Of a DNA stretch of 64,000 bases, positions 48,499-56,566 are shown in pieces. The stretch comes from Candidatus Phosphoribacter baldrii (GTDB lineage: Bacteria; Actinomycetota; Actinomycetes; Actinomycetales; Dermatophilaceae), in contig JADIZV010000001.1 in assembly GCA_016704565.1 (NCBI GenBank), positions 1,325,972 through 1,389,971 of the forward strand, read 5' to 3'. Under the pieces are notes generated by a model that saw only the letters and a list, made by a program, of their open reading frames with translations, was not told the DNA's origin and did not search any database. A program made the translations under genes and the position numbers. The stretch's first letter is position 1. Each line of letters opens with the position of its first letter.

Positions 48499-49425
48499 TC
48501 AGCGCGGCTTGGTCGCCCGGATCGACGCGCTGGCGAACGCGCCCTCCAGTGCCGCCACGATGGCCGCGACGTTGAACCCGTCGGCCAGCTCGCCCGGTGC
48601 CAACGAGCTGGCGAGCTCCTCCAGATCGAGCCGGTCGTAGCTGCGGGTCACCTCGATGGAGGCGTCCACGAAGCCCGCTTCGCCGAGCTTGGCGAGATAG
48701 TCGGAGTCGACCAACGCCCCGGACACGCACCCGGTCCACAGCCCCACCACGCCGACGAGCTCCTCGGGGATCGGCCGGAGCAGCACGATGTCGGAGACGG
48801 CGAACCGGCCGCCGGGACGCAGCACCCGGAACGCCTCGCCGAGCACGGCATCCTTGTCCGGCGACAGGTTGATGACGCAGTTGGAGATGACGACGTCGAT
48901 CGACTCGTCCGGCAGCGGCACCGCCTCGATCGTGCCGAGCAGGAAGGTCGCGTTCTCGACACCCGCCTCCGCTTGGTTGCGCCGCGCCAGTTCCAGCATT
49001 TGCGGGGTCATATCCAGCCCGTATGCCGTCCCGCCCGGCGCCACTCGCCGCGCCGACAGGAGCACGTCCAGACCGCCGCCGGAGCCCAGGTCCAGAACGG
49101 TCTGTCCCGGCTGCAGGTCGGCCAGCAGGGTCGGGTTGCCGCACCCCAACGAGGCGATCAAGGCGCCCTCCGACGGGGCATCCTCGGGTTTGTAAAGGTC
49201 CCGGGTGATCGGGTCGGCGCCGGCGGGCTCCGAGCAGCACGACGTCCCGCAGCAGGAGCCCTTCGCCGACCCGCCTCCGTCCAGCAGGTCGAGAGTCGTG
49301 CGCGCCGCCGCGGCATACCGCTCCTGGACGACGGCTCGGACCGCCTCGGGGGGGGGGGGGGGGGGGGGGGAGGCCCCGGTGCCGGGCGAGACCTCGGAAT
49401 GGGTCGGGGCGGGTCCGGCGGTCAT
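48499..49425 (-). CDS. arsM: Arsenite S-adenosylmethionine methyltransferase
   Basis: A 308-residue ArsM. The SAM site is VLDLGSGGGLDVLLSA, and the arsenic-binding Cys are SNCVINLSPDK and WTGCVSG, with an N-terminal Cys cluster KGSCCGTSCCSEP that is common in actinobacterial ArsM. It methylates As(III) in the cytosol. From start 49425 the N-terminus (about residues 20-27) contains a poly-Pro run from a 23-G tract whose length is doubtful; the frame stays open through it. It is divergent from arsR across an inverted-repeat operator. Confidence 0.93.
   Translation of the reverse strand: MTAGPAPTHSEVSPGTGASPPPPPPPEAVRAVVQERYAAAARTTLDLLDGGGSAKGSCCGTSCCSEPAGADPITRDLYKPEDAPSEGALIASLGCGNPTLLADLQPGQTVLDLGSGGGLDVLLSARRVAPGGTAYGLDMTPQMLELARRNQAEAGVENATFLLGTIEAVPLPDESIDVVISNCVINLSPDKDAVLGEAFRVLRPGGRFAVSDIVLLRPIPEELVGVVGLWTGCVSGALVDSDYLAKLGEAGFVDASIEVTRSYDRLDLEELASSLAPGELADGFNVAAIVAALEGAFASASIRATKPR
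49348..49370. repeat. 23-base poly-G tract in arsM
   Basis: An uninterrupted G run on the plus strand encoding Pro near the ArsM N-terminus. It is the third such tract in the window and is probably inaccurate in length. Confidence 0.95.
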
Positions 49426-49444
49426 CGCAGCTCCTTGATTCGAT

Positions 49445-49484
49445 AGATGTCTAAACACGATGCTCGCACTCTGTTTCGACATCT
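49445..49484. promoter_or_regulatory. ArsR operator between arsM and arsR
   Basis: AGATGTCTAAACA (49445-49457) and TGTTTCGACATCT (49472-49484) are inverted 13-bp half-sites with one mismatch and a 14-bp spacer, filling the divergent promoter. Confidence 0.75.
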
Positions 49485-49499
49485 GTCAAGATAAGCATC

Positions 49500-49853
49500 A
49501 TGACGACGACCCGGCTCACCCTTGCGGCGCCCTGCTGTGCGCTCGGGGCGCCGCCGGTGTCGTCAGCCGAGGCCGAGAGCATCGCCCCGATGTTCAAGGC
49601 ACTCGGCGACCCGGCCCGGCTGCGGCTGGTGTCGCTCATCGCCGCCCAGCCGGAGGCCTGCGTGTGCGACCTGGTCGCCGCGTTCCCGTTGTCCGGTCCG
49701 ACGATCTCGCATCACCTCAAGGTGCTGCGCCAGGCCGGGCTGGTCGACTGTGAGCGGCGCGGCACCTGGGTCTATTACTGGGTCCGCCCCGAGGCGCTCG
49801 CCCAGCTCAGCGCCCTGCTCGGTCGCCCCACATCTGCAGCCGCTTCGAGGTAA
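49500..49853 (+). CDS. arsR: ArsR-family arsenic-responsive repressor
   Basis: A 117-residue winged-helix repressor. PMFKALGDPARLRLVSLI opens the fold. ACVCDLVAAFPLSGPTISHHLKVLRQAGLV contains the CVC metal-sensing motif and the recognition helix. Two further Cys (APCCAL) near the N-terminus may add a ligand. It would release DNA on binding As(III) and derepress arsM. A terminator follows at 49855. Confidence 0.93.
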   Translation: MTTTRLTLAAPCCALGAPPVSSAEAESIAPMFKALGDPARLRLVSLIAAQPEACVCDLVAAFPLSGPTISHHLKVLRQAGLVDCERRGTWVYYWVRPEALAQLSALLGRPTSAAASR

Positions 49854-49854
49854 T

Positions 49855-49877
49855 CCGCCGTCACCCGGCGACGGCGG
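49855..49877. terminator. Hairpin after arsR
   Basis: CCGCCGTC and GACGGCGG pair with a 7-nt loop, 2 bp after the arsR stop. No T-run follows. Confidence 0.55.
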
Positions 49878-49939
49878 AATACCTCGACCCGGCGGTGGCC
49901 GACCGTGGGCGCGGGCAGAGACGCGGGGCTGCAGCGGCA

Positions 49940-49945
49940 TACGCT
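49940..49945 (+). promoter_or_regulatory. Leaderless promoter -10 of the methyltransferase gene
   Basis: TACGCT, 7 nt before GTG 49953, overlapping a GCGGCATAC word, as at 15343 and 34770. Confidence 0.65.
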
Positions 49946-49952
49946 AGGCGCC

Positions 49953-51452
49953 GTGAGCCCGACGCCTGTGCCCGACCCCGACCTGTTGCCGCGCCTGCGC
50001 GCCGACCTGGCTGCCGCGGCATACACGGTCGACGGCGTCGAAGACACGCTCGGTCCCGTGGCCGCCGGTGCGCTGCACCGCGAGCAGCGCCTGCCCGCCG
50101 ACCTGGCCACCCGGCACCGTGCCGAGCCCGCCGCGGTGCTCATTCGCCTGTTCGCGCTCGGTTTCCCGGTCGCCTGGGACGACGCCGACCGCGCGTTGCC
50201 CACCCTGCGTGCCGACGGAGCGGTGCAGCTCGGCCTGGCGCGCGCCGAGGGCGCCGACCTGCGCGCGACCTGCGACCTGCGCCCGTATGCCGATGAGAGC
50301 CACCAGTGGTGGGTCGCCTCCGACCTGTCCGAGATCGCCACCGGGCGTCCGCTCGCTGAGACTCACGTCTTGGGGATCGGCAACGCCTCGACGACGCTCG
50401 CCGAGTGGACGATCCGGCGACCGGCCCGGCGCGCCCTCGATCTCGGTGTCGGCAGCGCCGTCCAGTCGCTGCACCTGGCCGCCCACGCGCAGGAGATCAC
50501 CGGCACGGACCTGTCTGAGCGGGCCCTGGCGTTCGCGCGCTTCAACGCCGACCTCAACGGCCTGCCCATCGAGCTGCGCCAGGGCAGCTTGCTGGATCCC
50601 GTTGCGGGACAACGGTTCGACCTCGTCGTGAGCAACCCGCCCTTCGTCATCACCCCGCGGTCGGCGGGAGTCCCGCGCTACGAATACCGAGACGCCGGCC
50701 TCGTCGGCGACGGTGTTGTCGAAGCGCTGGTCCGCCGGGTGGGGGAGCACCTCGAGCCCGGTGGCGTCGCGCAGTTCCTCGGCAACTGGGAGATCCGGCG
50801 CGGCTCCGACTGGCGCGATCGGTGGCGCGAGTGGCTCGTCGGCACCGGCCTGGACGCCTGGGTCATCCAGCGCGACGTCCAGGACCCGGCCGAGTATGCC
50901 GAGCTGTGGGCTCGCGACGCCGGAGCCCGTTCCGGGGCAACGAGTTTCGACCACATGTATGCCGCGTGGCTGGCCGACTTCGCCGACCGCGACGTCGAGG
51001 GGATCGGGTTCGGGATCGTCACACTGCAGCGTCCGATGACTGAGCGGGAGCCGTGGCTGGATCTCGTCGAGGTCTCCGGTCCGGTGGCTCCCGGCGTCGG
51101 CCACGCCGTCGACGCCGGCCTGCGGGCCCGGACCGCGATTGCCGAGGGCGGGACGGCATACCTGCTGGACACGGCATGGGCGGCGGCGCCGGACGTGACC
51201 GAAGAGCGTCACCAGCTGCCTGGCACCGAGGACCCGTCGGTCATCCTGGCCCGCCAAGGCGGGGGGCTGCGTCGGACCGTCCAGCTCGACACGGTGGCGG
51301 CAGGTCTGCTCGGTGTCTGCGACGGCTCGCTCACCCCGCGGGTGGCGCTGGCCGCGATCGCCAGCCTGTTGGAGCTCGACGACGCCCACGTCACCGAGGC
51401 AGCTCTTCCGACGCTGCGGGCTTTGGTTGCCGACGGGTTCCTGGTCAGTTAG
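49953..51452 (+). CDS. Class I SAM methyltransferase (HemK/RsmC-like, NPPF)
   Basis: From GTG 49953 a 499-residue enzyme. An N-terminal helical region (1-130) precedes the Rossmann methyltransferase domain with ALDLGVGSAVQSLHLAAHA for SAM and LVVSNPPFVITPRS, the NPPF catalytic motif of N-methyltransferases acting on planar nitrogens (rRNA, protein Gln or DNA). A C-terminal winged-helix-like part ends LLGVCDGSLTPRVALAAIASLL. It is a conserved actinobacterial protein of this neighbourhood. The substrate is unknown, though rRNA or protein is more likely than DNA. Confidence 0.85.
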   Translation: MSPTPVPDPDLLPRLRADLAAAAYTVDGVEDTLGPVAAGALHREQRLPADLATRHRAEPAAVLIRLFALGFPVAWDDADRALPTLRADGAVQLGLARAEGADLRATCDLRPYADESHQWWVASDLSEIATGRPLAETHVLGIGNASTTLAEWTIRRPARRALDLGVGSAVQSLHLAAHAQEITGTDLSERALAFARFNADLNGLPIELRQGSLLDPVAGQRFDLVVSNPPFVITPRSAGVPRYEYRDAGLVGDGVVEALVRRVGEHLEPGGVAQFLGNWEIRRGSDWRDRWREWLVGTGLDAWVIQRDVQDPAEYAELWARDAGARSGATSFDHMYAAWLADFADRDVEGIGFGIVTLQRPMTEREPWLDLVEVSGPVAPGVGHAVDAGLRARTAIAEGGTAYLLDTAWAAAPDVTEERHQLPGTEDPSVILARQGGGLRRTVQLDTVAAGLLGVCDGSLTPRVALAAIASLLELDDAHVTEAALPTLRALVADGFLVS

Positions 51453-51473
51453 AGCTCATCGCTGCCGCTCGGC

Positions 51474-52169
51474 TCAACGCACTGGGGCGAGCATCGCAAT
51501 GCCCAAGACCAACACCGTGCCGATCGGCATCAACCAGCAGGTCAGCAGGTGGAAGGCACGGCTGGGCCGAGGCGCAGGAGCGAGCGGATCGACGATGAGG
51601 TCGGGGTCGAGCACCCGCATCTGCCACAGCCCTGATCCGATCAGCGCCCCCGCGGCGGCCAACGCGCAGGGCAGAACCGGCAGGCTCCCGATCGGTTGAC
51701 GCAGGAAGGCCTGCGCGGCCGTCGCCGCGAGGAAAGCGAAGCTCAGCAGCACGAGCAGGCTCCCGCGCCGCCGATAGATCCGCGGCTGGAGCACCAGCAC
51801 GGCCACGGCCATGAGCACGACGACAAGGGCGATCAGGCCACCGAGCGGGAACTCCACCGCCCGCCCGGCCCGCCAGGCATCGAATGTCGGCAGCGCAAGC
51901 AACAAGCCGAACAGGCCGAGGGCGCTCGGAGCCAGGCGTGTTGTCAGCGTCTGGCCGCCGGTGACGGTCGGCAGGTCGGTGAGCGAATCGGCATACGCGC
52001 CGGCCGGTCCGAACGCCTCCTCCGGTGACTGGCCACTGTCGGCGCAGAACGCCTCCGCCTGCCGGAGGGCGTCGCCGATGGCGGTCCCTGTGACGTCCCG
52101 CGAACGCAACGCCAGCATGAACTCGAACGCCCACTTCTTGGGAAGGGTGGTCTTCGTGGGGTCTAGCAT
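51474..52169 (-). CDS. HAAS-type membrane protein paired with PadR
   Basis: From ATG 52169 a 231-residue protein. An N-terminal HAAS-like helical signalling region (KKWAFEFMLALRSRDVTGTAIGDALRQAEAFCADSG) is followed by about five membrane helices. Such proteins are usually encoded next to PadR repressors and may report on the membrane or act with a transporter; the function is not established. It follows the PadR gene by 25 bp on the same strand. Confidence 0.75.
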   Translation of the reverse strand: MLDPTKTTLPKKWAFEFMLALRSRDVTGTAIGDALRQAEAFCADSGQSPEEAFGPAGAYADSLTDLPTVTGGQTLTTRLAPSALGLFGLLLALPTFDAWRAGRAVEFPLGGLIALVVVLMAVAVLVLQPRIYRRRGSLLVLLSFAFLAATAAQAFLRQPIGSLPVLPCALAAAGALIGSGLWQMRVLDPDLIVDPLAPAPRPSRAFHLLTCWLMPIGTVLVLGIAMLAPVR

Positions 52170-52194
52170 CGCGGGTTCCTTCCGGGAGAGGGGC

Positions 52195-52581
52195 CTAGCG
52201 GCTCGGGGCCGCGGTCGGGCGGGATGCGGCGGGTATGCCGGGTGCGTCCTCGCGCAGGAAGCTGGCCGTGGTCTGCGCGAACTCGCACCAGGCGGCCGAG
52301 GTCGAGGAGAGGTGGGAGCGCCCGGAGTCGGTGATCGTGTAGTACTTGCGTCCCGGGCCGCCGTCGCCGGCCTCCCAGCGGGTCTGAACGTAAGCGGCCT
52401 GTTCAAGGCGGGCAAGCAGCGGGTAGAGGGTGCCGCCCTTGACCGCGCCGAGTCCGTGGCGTTCCAGCGCGACCGAGATGGCGTAGCCGTAGGAGGCCGG
52501 CTCGTTGGCCAGGACCCGCAGGACCGCCATCTCCAGGACGCCCCGGAGCCAGTCTCCGGGCCACGTGGTCGTCGCGCTCAT
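52195..52581 (-). CDS. PadR-family transcriptional regulator
   Basis: A 128-residue PadR: WLRGVLEMAVLRVLANEPASYGYAISVALERHGLGAVKGGTLYPLLARLEQAAYVQTRW is the complete winged helix, with the KGGTLYPLL signature, and PGRKYYTITDSGRSHL forms the wing. It represses itself and the membrane gene downstream through the ATCTAG repeats at its start. Confidence 0.93.
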   Translation of the reverse strand: MSATTTWPGDWLRGVLEMAVLRVLANEPASYGYAISVALERHGLGAVKGGTLYPLLARLEQAAYVQTRWEAGDGGPGRKYYTITDSGRSHLSSTSAAWCEFAQTTASFLREDAPGIPAASRPTAAPSR

Positions 52582-52640
52582 GACTAGATGGTATGGCGAT
52601 CTAGTCAGTTTGTCTATCTATTGAGTCAGTCGATCTAGTT
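52582..52640. promoter_or_regulatory. PadR operator with ATCTAGTC repeats
   Basis: GACTAGAT (52582-52589) and ATCTAGTC (52599-52606) form a perfect inverted repeat beginning at the base next to the padR start codon. A third ATCTAGTT lies at 52633-52640. The rest of the gap to 52854 holds no supported gene. Confidence 0.75.
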
Positions 52641-52826
52641 GCCTCGCTCGGTCCCGGTGCGGCCACGTCCCAGCGATCGCGCAGGCAGTGCGAACTGGCC
52701 TACCCCGCAGACGAATTGGCGTCACATTCGCGATCCGATGGACATGTCTCGAGTTAAACCTCACGCCTATGGGTCGGTCCGCGCTAACCGCCCGGGAGCA
52801 GGTTTCTGTGGGCCTTAGGTGACGCT

Positions 52827-52850
52827 CGCCCGGCCGATGTCGGCCGGGCG
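52827..52850. terminator. Hairpin just upstream of the helicase start
   Basis: CGCCCGGCC-GATGTC-GGCCGGGCG is a perfect 9-bp GC stem ending 4 bp before ATG 52855. It could be a leftover terminator at the edge of the acquired operon, or a translation-control hairpin. Confidence 0.6.
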
Positions 52851-52854
52851 TGCT

Positions 52855-55800
52855 ATGTCTATGCATGTGGTCGACGACGTGAAATCCAATGACTCCCCGC
52901 TCGAAACTGCCCACGCTTTTCGATTGGAGTCGTTGACCCCGGGCGCGAGAGTGGAAGGGCTACGCCTTCACGCTCCCGTGGACATCCTGGCGGTCCGGTG
53001 GCATGGCGGGAATGTGGTGACCGTGGCGTTCAAGGACGCCGCGGGGGCCATTGACGAGGCCGTGGTCACTCGCGATCGCGAAGCGAGTCTCCGGCTGGTG
53101 GCAAGCAGCTCGGTTCGGGCGTTCGACGGAGACGGCGAGTCCTGGCGGCTTGCTGCCGAGGCCCTTCGCATCAGGTATGCCGCGTTGTTCGACCCCATGC
53201 TCGTGGTCACCTCCTCGGACGTGGAGCCTTTGCCCCACCAGATCACCGCGGTCTACGGCGAGATGCTGCCCCGCACGCCGCTACGGTTCCTTCTCGCCGA
53301 CGACCCTGGCGCGGGCAAGACCATCATGTGCGGGCTCTACATCAAGGAGCTGATGCTTCGCGGCGACCTGGATCGGTGCCTCGTTGTCGCGCCAGGGAGC
53401 CTGGTCAACCAATGGATGGACGAGTTGTTCGACAAATTCGGGCTTCGGTTCGAACTGCTCACCAAACAACTCGTCGACGCCGCCCCTGAAGGGCCGTTCG
53501 AGCAGCACCCGCTGCTCATCGCGCGAATGGACCAGCTCTCCCGCAGTGAGGAGCTGATCGACCTCCTCAAGAGGTCGGACTGGGACCTCGTCGTTGTCGA
53601 CGAGGCGCACCGGATGTCGGCCAGCTACTTCAGCGGCGAGCTGAAGACGACCAAGCGTTATCAGCTTGGTCAGGTGCTCGGCGGGGTCACCCGGCACTTC
53701 CTCCTCATGACCGCCACCCCCCATGCCGGGCAGCAGGAGGGCTTCCAGCTCTTCCTGGCTCTGCTGGATGGCGACCGCTTCGAAGGCAAGTTCCGCGACG
53801 GGGTCCATACCGTCGATCCCGGTGACCTTATGCGACGCATGGTCAAGGAAGAGCTGTTGACCATGGAGGGGAAGCCGCTGTTCCCCGAGCGGCGGGCCTA
53901 CACCGTTCCCTATGACCTCTCCGACGACGAGCAGGACTTGTACGAGGCGGTCACGCTCTATGTCCGCGAGGAGATGAACCGCGCTGATCGCTTCGCGGCA
54001 GAGGGCGATCGCCTGCGCCGGAACACGGTTGGTTTCGCGCTCACCGTCCTGCAACGGCGGCTGGCGTCCAGCCCCGAAGCCATCCTGCGCAGCCTGGAGC
54101 GCAGACGCGCACGTCTGGATCGTCGACGGCGAGAGTTGGCCGGAGACGCCTATCTGGGGCTGTCCTTCACGACCAAGATGGCTCAGTTGCTGGGCCGCAA
54201 GGATGACTCCCTTGAGCTGGATGACACCCTTGAGGACCTCGACGGGGCGGAGGTCGAGGAGCTCGAGGAGGACGTGGTCGATGCGGCCACGGCCGCACGG
54301 ACCTTGGCCGAGCTCGACCATGAGATTGCTGCCCTCGGTGATCTCGTCCAGGTGGCCTCACGCGTCCGCCACTCGGGAACGGATCGCAAGTGGTCGGAGC
54401 TGCGCGACATCCTCGACCGTGAGGAGATCACCGAGGACCGCGAGGGCAACCCCCGCAAGATCATCGTCTTCACCGAGCACCGAGACACCCTCAACTACCT
54501 GGTCGACCGGATCGCCAGCTACCTCGGTCGTCCAGAGATCCTCGTGTCGATCCATGGTGGGCACACCCGCGAGGAGCGGCGGATCGCCCAGCAGCGGTTC
54601 ACCCAGGATCCCGATACCCGAGTCCTCGTCGCAACCGACGCGGCCGGGGAAGGGCTCAACCTGCAGCGCGCACACCTCATGGTCAACTACGACCTCCCCT
54701 GGAACCCCAACCGGATCGAGCAGCGCTTCGGACGCATCCACCGGATCGGGCAGACCGAGGTCTGCCATCTGTGGAATCTCGTCGCCAAGGACACCCGAGA
54801 AGGCGAGGTCTTCATTCGGCTTCTAGACAAGATCGAGGAGCAGCGCAAGGCCTACGGCGGTGACAAGGTCTTCGACGTCCTCGGGGATGCCTTCGAGAAC
54901 AACCCGTTGCGGCGGCTCCTCGTGGAGGCCATCCGCTATGGGGACCAACCCGAGGTCCGCGCCCGCCTGGACGAGATCATCGACGCCACCGTCGGCTCCG
55001 GGCTGGACGCCCTGCTGGCCGAGCGAGCCCTGCACCGACAGACGCTCGCAGCAACCGACGTCGAGACCATCCGCGAGCAGGTCGAACAGGCCCAGGCTCG
55101 CCGCCTGCAGCCGCACTTCCTCGAGGCGTTCTTCAGGGCCGCCTTCGCCGACGTGGGCGGCCGAATGGCCCCGAGGGAGGCCGGACGGTTCGAGATCACC
55201 CACGTCCCCGCTGCGCTGCGAGATCGCGACCGCATGATGGGCGTCGGCGCCGTCGTCCTCGCCAGGTATGAGCGGGTCACCTTCCACCGCGAGCGGGTGC
55301 GGGCCCCTGGCCAGGCCCAGGCAGAGTTGTTGGCTCCCGGCCACCCGCTGCTCGACGCCGTCGTCCACCTCGTCATCGAACAACGACGCGCCACGCTCAA
55401 ACACGGTGCTGTCCTCATCGACCGGACCGACGCCGGCGAGACCGCCCGGCTGCTGGTGGCCTTCATCGAGGAGATCCGAGACGGCCACATCCGCCCGCAG
55501 ACGGTCTCCAAGCGATTCGACTACGTCGAGATCCTCCCCGACGGACCCGCCCGCCCAGCCGGGATCGCCCCCTACCTGGACTATGACCCGCCCACGGCTC
55601 AAGAGCTCGAGCTCGTGGGTCAGCTCACCGAGCAGCCGTGGCTGGGTGTCAGCGCCGAGGACACCGCACTGGAATGGGCCTTGGCCCACAGTGTGCCCGA
55701 GCATGAGCGCGAGGTCCGCACCGTCGTGTCCGCCCGGGTCGCCAAAGTCCGGTCCGAGGTCAAGGCCCGACTGCAGAGCGAGCTGAACTACTGGGACGCG

Positions 55801-56433
55801 GCATACGGGCGGCTGCTCGACGAGGAGGCGGCCGGTCGGTCACCGCGGATCTCGGCTGAACGAGCCCGAAAGCGCGCCCGCGATCTGGAGGACCGGCTCG
55901 TCCGGCGGTTGGCCCAACTGGACGCCGATGAGACGTTGTCCGTGCGCCCGCCCCTGGTCGGCGCGATGGCCCTCGTGGTGCCCCAGGGCCTCGTCGATCG
56001 ACTCAGCGGGTTGCGGGACGGGCCGGTGGCGGCATACGCGCGGGAGACGCGGGCCGTCGAGCGCCGCGCGGTCGATGCGGTCCTCGCCGCGGAGCGGCAA
56101 CTGGGGCGTATGCCGCGCGAGATGGCCCACAACCACCCGGGCTACGACGTGCGGTCCGTCCCGCAGGACGGTCCGACGGTGCTCATCGAGGTCAAGGGGC
56201 GGGTCGCCGGTGCGGATGACTTCGTCATCACCCGAAACGAAGTCCTCGAGGCCAAGAACCTCGGCGACGACTACCGGTTGGCGCTGGTGGCGGTCAGCCC
56301 GTTGGGTCCGCAGGCCGACGAGGTGCGTTATCTGACCCACCCCTTCGACCGCACGGCGACGGACGACTTCCGGGTGACCAAGCTGACCCTGAACTGGGCC
56401 AAGACCTGGGCTCAGGGTGGGCCTGCGCGGTGA
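52855..56433 (+). CDS. SNF2-family helicase with C-terminal DUF3883-like domain (BrxHII-like)
   Basis: About 1192 residues. SF2/SNF2 motifs: LADDPGAGKTIMCGLYIKEL (I, near 148), VVVDEAHRM (II, near 248), LMTATPHAG (III), VATDAAGEGLNLQ (V) and QRFGRIHRIGQ (VI, near 622). After a long helical region the last 120 residues have PGYDVRSV...PTVLIEVKGR and ITRNEVLEAKNLGDDYRLALV, a DUF3883-like PD-(D/E)xK-type fold. It lacks a ribosome site; ATG 52861 is also possible. Adjacent DUF1156, DUF262 and DUF499 genes point to phage defence, where it would act as a DNA translocase. Subtype is inferred. Confidence 0.88.
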   Translation: MSMHVVDDVKSNDSPLETAHAFRLESLTPGARVEGLRLHAPVDILAVRWHGGNVVTVAFKDAAGAIDEAVVTRDREASLRLVASSSVRAFDGDGESWRLAAEALRIRYAALFDPMLVVTSSDVEPLPHQITAVYGEMLPRTPLRFLLADDPGAGKTIMCGLYIKELMLRGDLDRCLVVAPGSLVNQWMDELFDKFGLRFELLTKQLVDAAPEGPFEQHPLLIARMDQLSRSEELIDLLKRSDWDLVVVDEAHRMSASYFSGELKTTKRYQLGQVLGGVTRHFLLMTATPHAGQQEGFQLFLALLDGDRFEGKFRDGVHTVDPGDLMRRMVKEELLTMEGKPLFPERRAYTVPYDLSDDEQDLYEAVTLYVREEMNRADRFAAEGDRLRRNTVGFALTVLQRRLASSPEAILRSLERRRARLDRRRRELAGDAYLGLSFTTKMAQLLGRKDDSLELDDTLEDLDGAEVEELEEDVVDAATAARTLAELDHEIAALGDLVQVASRVRHSGTDRKWSELRDILDREEITEDREGNPRKIIVFTEHRDTLNYLVDRIASYLGRPEILVSIHGGHTREERRIAQQRFTQDPDTRVLVATDAAGEGLNLQRAHLMVNYDLPWNPNRIEQRFGRIHRIGQTEVCHLWNLVAKDTREGEVFIRLLDKIEEQRKAYGGDKVFDVLGDAFENNPLRRLLVEAIRYGDQPEVRARLDEIIDATVGSGLDALLAERALHRQTLAATDVETIREQVEQAQARRLQPHFLEAFFRAAFADVGGRMAPREAGRFEITHVPAALRDRDRMMGVGAVVLARYERVTFHRERVRAPGQAQAELLAPGHPLLDAVVHLVIEQRRATLKHGAVLIDRTDAGETARLLVAFIEEIRDGHIRPQTVSKRFDYVEILPDGPARPAGIAPYLDYDPPTAQELELVGQLTEQPWLGVSAEDTALEWALAHSVPEHEREVRTVVSARVAKVRSEVKARLQSELNYWDAAYGRLLDEEAAGRSPRISAERARKRARDLEDRLVRRLAQLDADETLSVRPPLVGAMALVVPQGLVDRLSGLRDGPVAAYARETRAVERRAVDAVLAAERQLGRMPREMAHNHPGYDVRSVPQDGPTVLIEVKGRVAGADDFVITRNEVLEAKNLGDDYRLALVAVSPLGPQADEVRYLTHPFDRTATDDFRVTKLTLNWAKTWAQGGPAR

Positions 56434-56566
56434 GCGAGCGATGACGGCCGGTCTGGAGGGCGCAGCGTCGGCGGCTGACCTAAGGTTGCGGTCGGACCGA
56501 TCAAGGGCACGGACTGATGATGACGCTCCTCGATAGGCCGCACATGACGACAGGAGCGGGACCCCG

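Noticed and set aside
46085..49240. 1051-residue minus-strand open frame opposite hppA
   Set aside because: It is antisense to the highly conserved hppA and arsM genes, is rich in Arg/Gly/Asp with no domain pattern, and is a usual shadow in GC-rich DNA.
52618..52914. 98-residue minus-strand ORF upstream of the defence operon
   Set aside because: It overlaps the helicase start, has Arg/His-rich shadow composition and no ribosome site.
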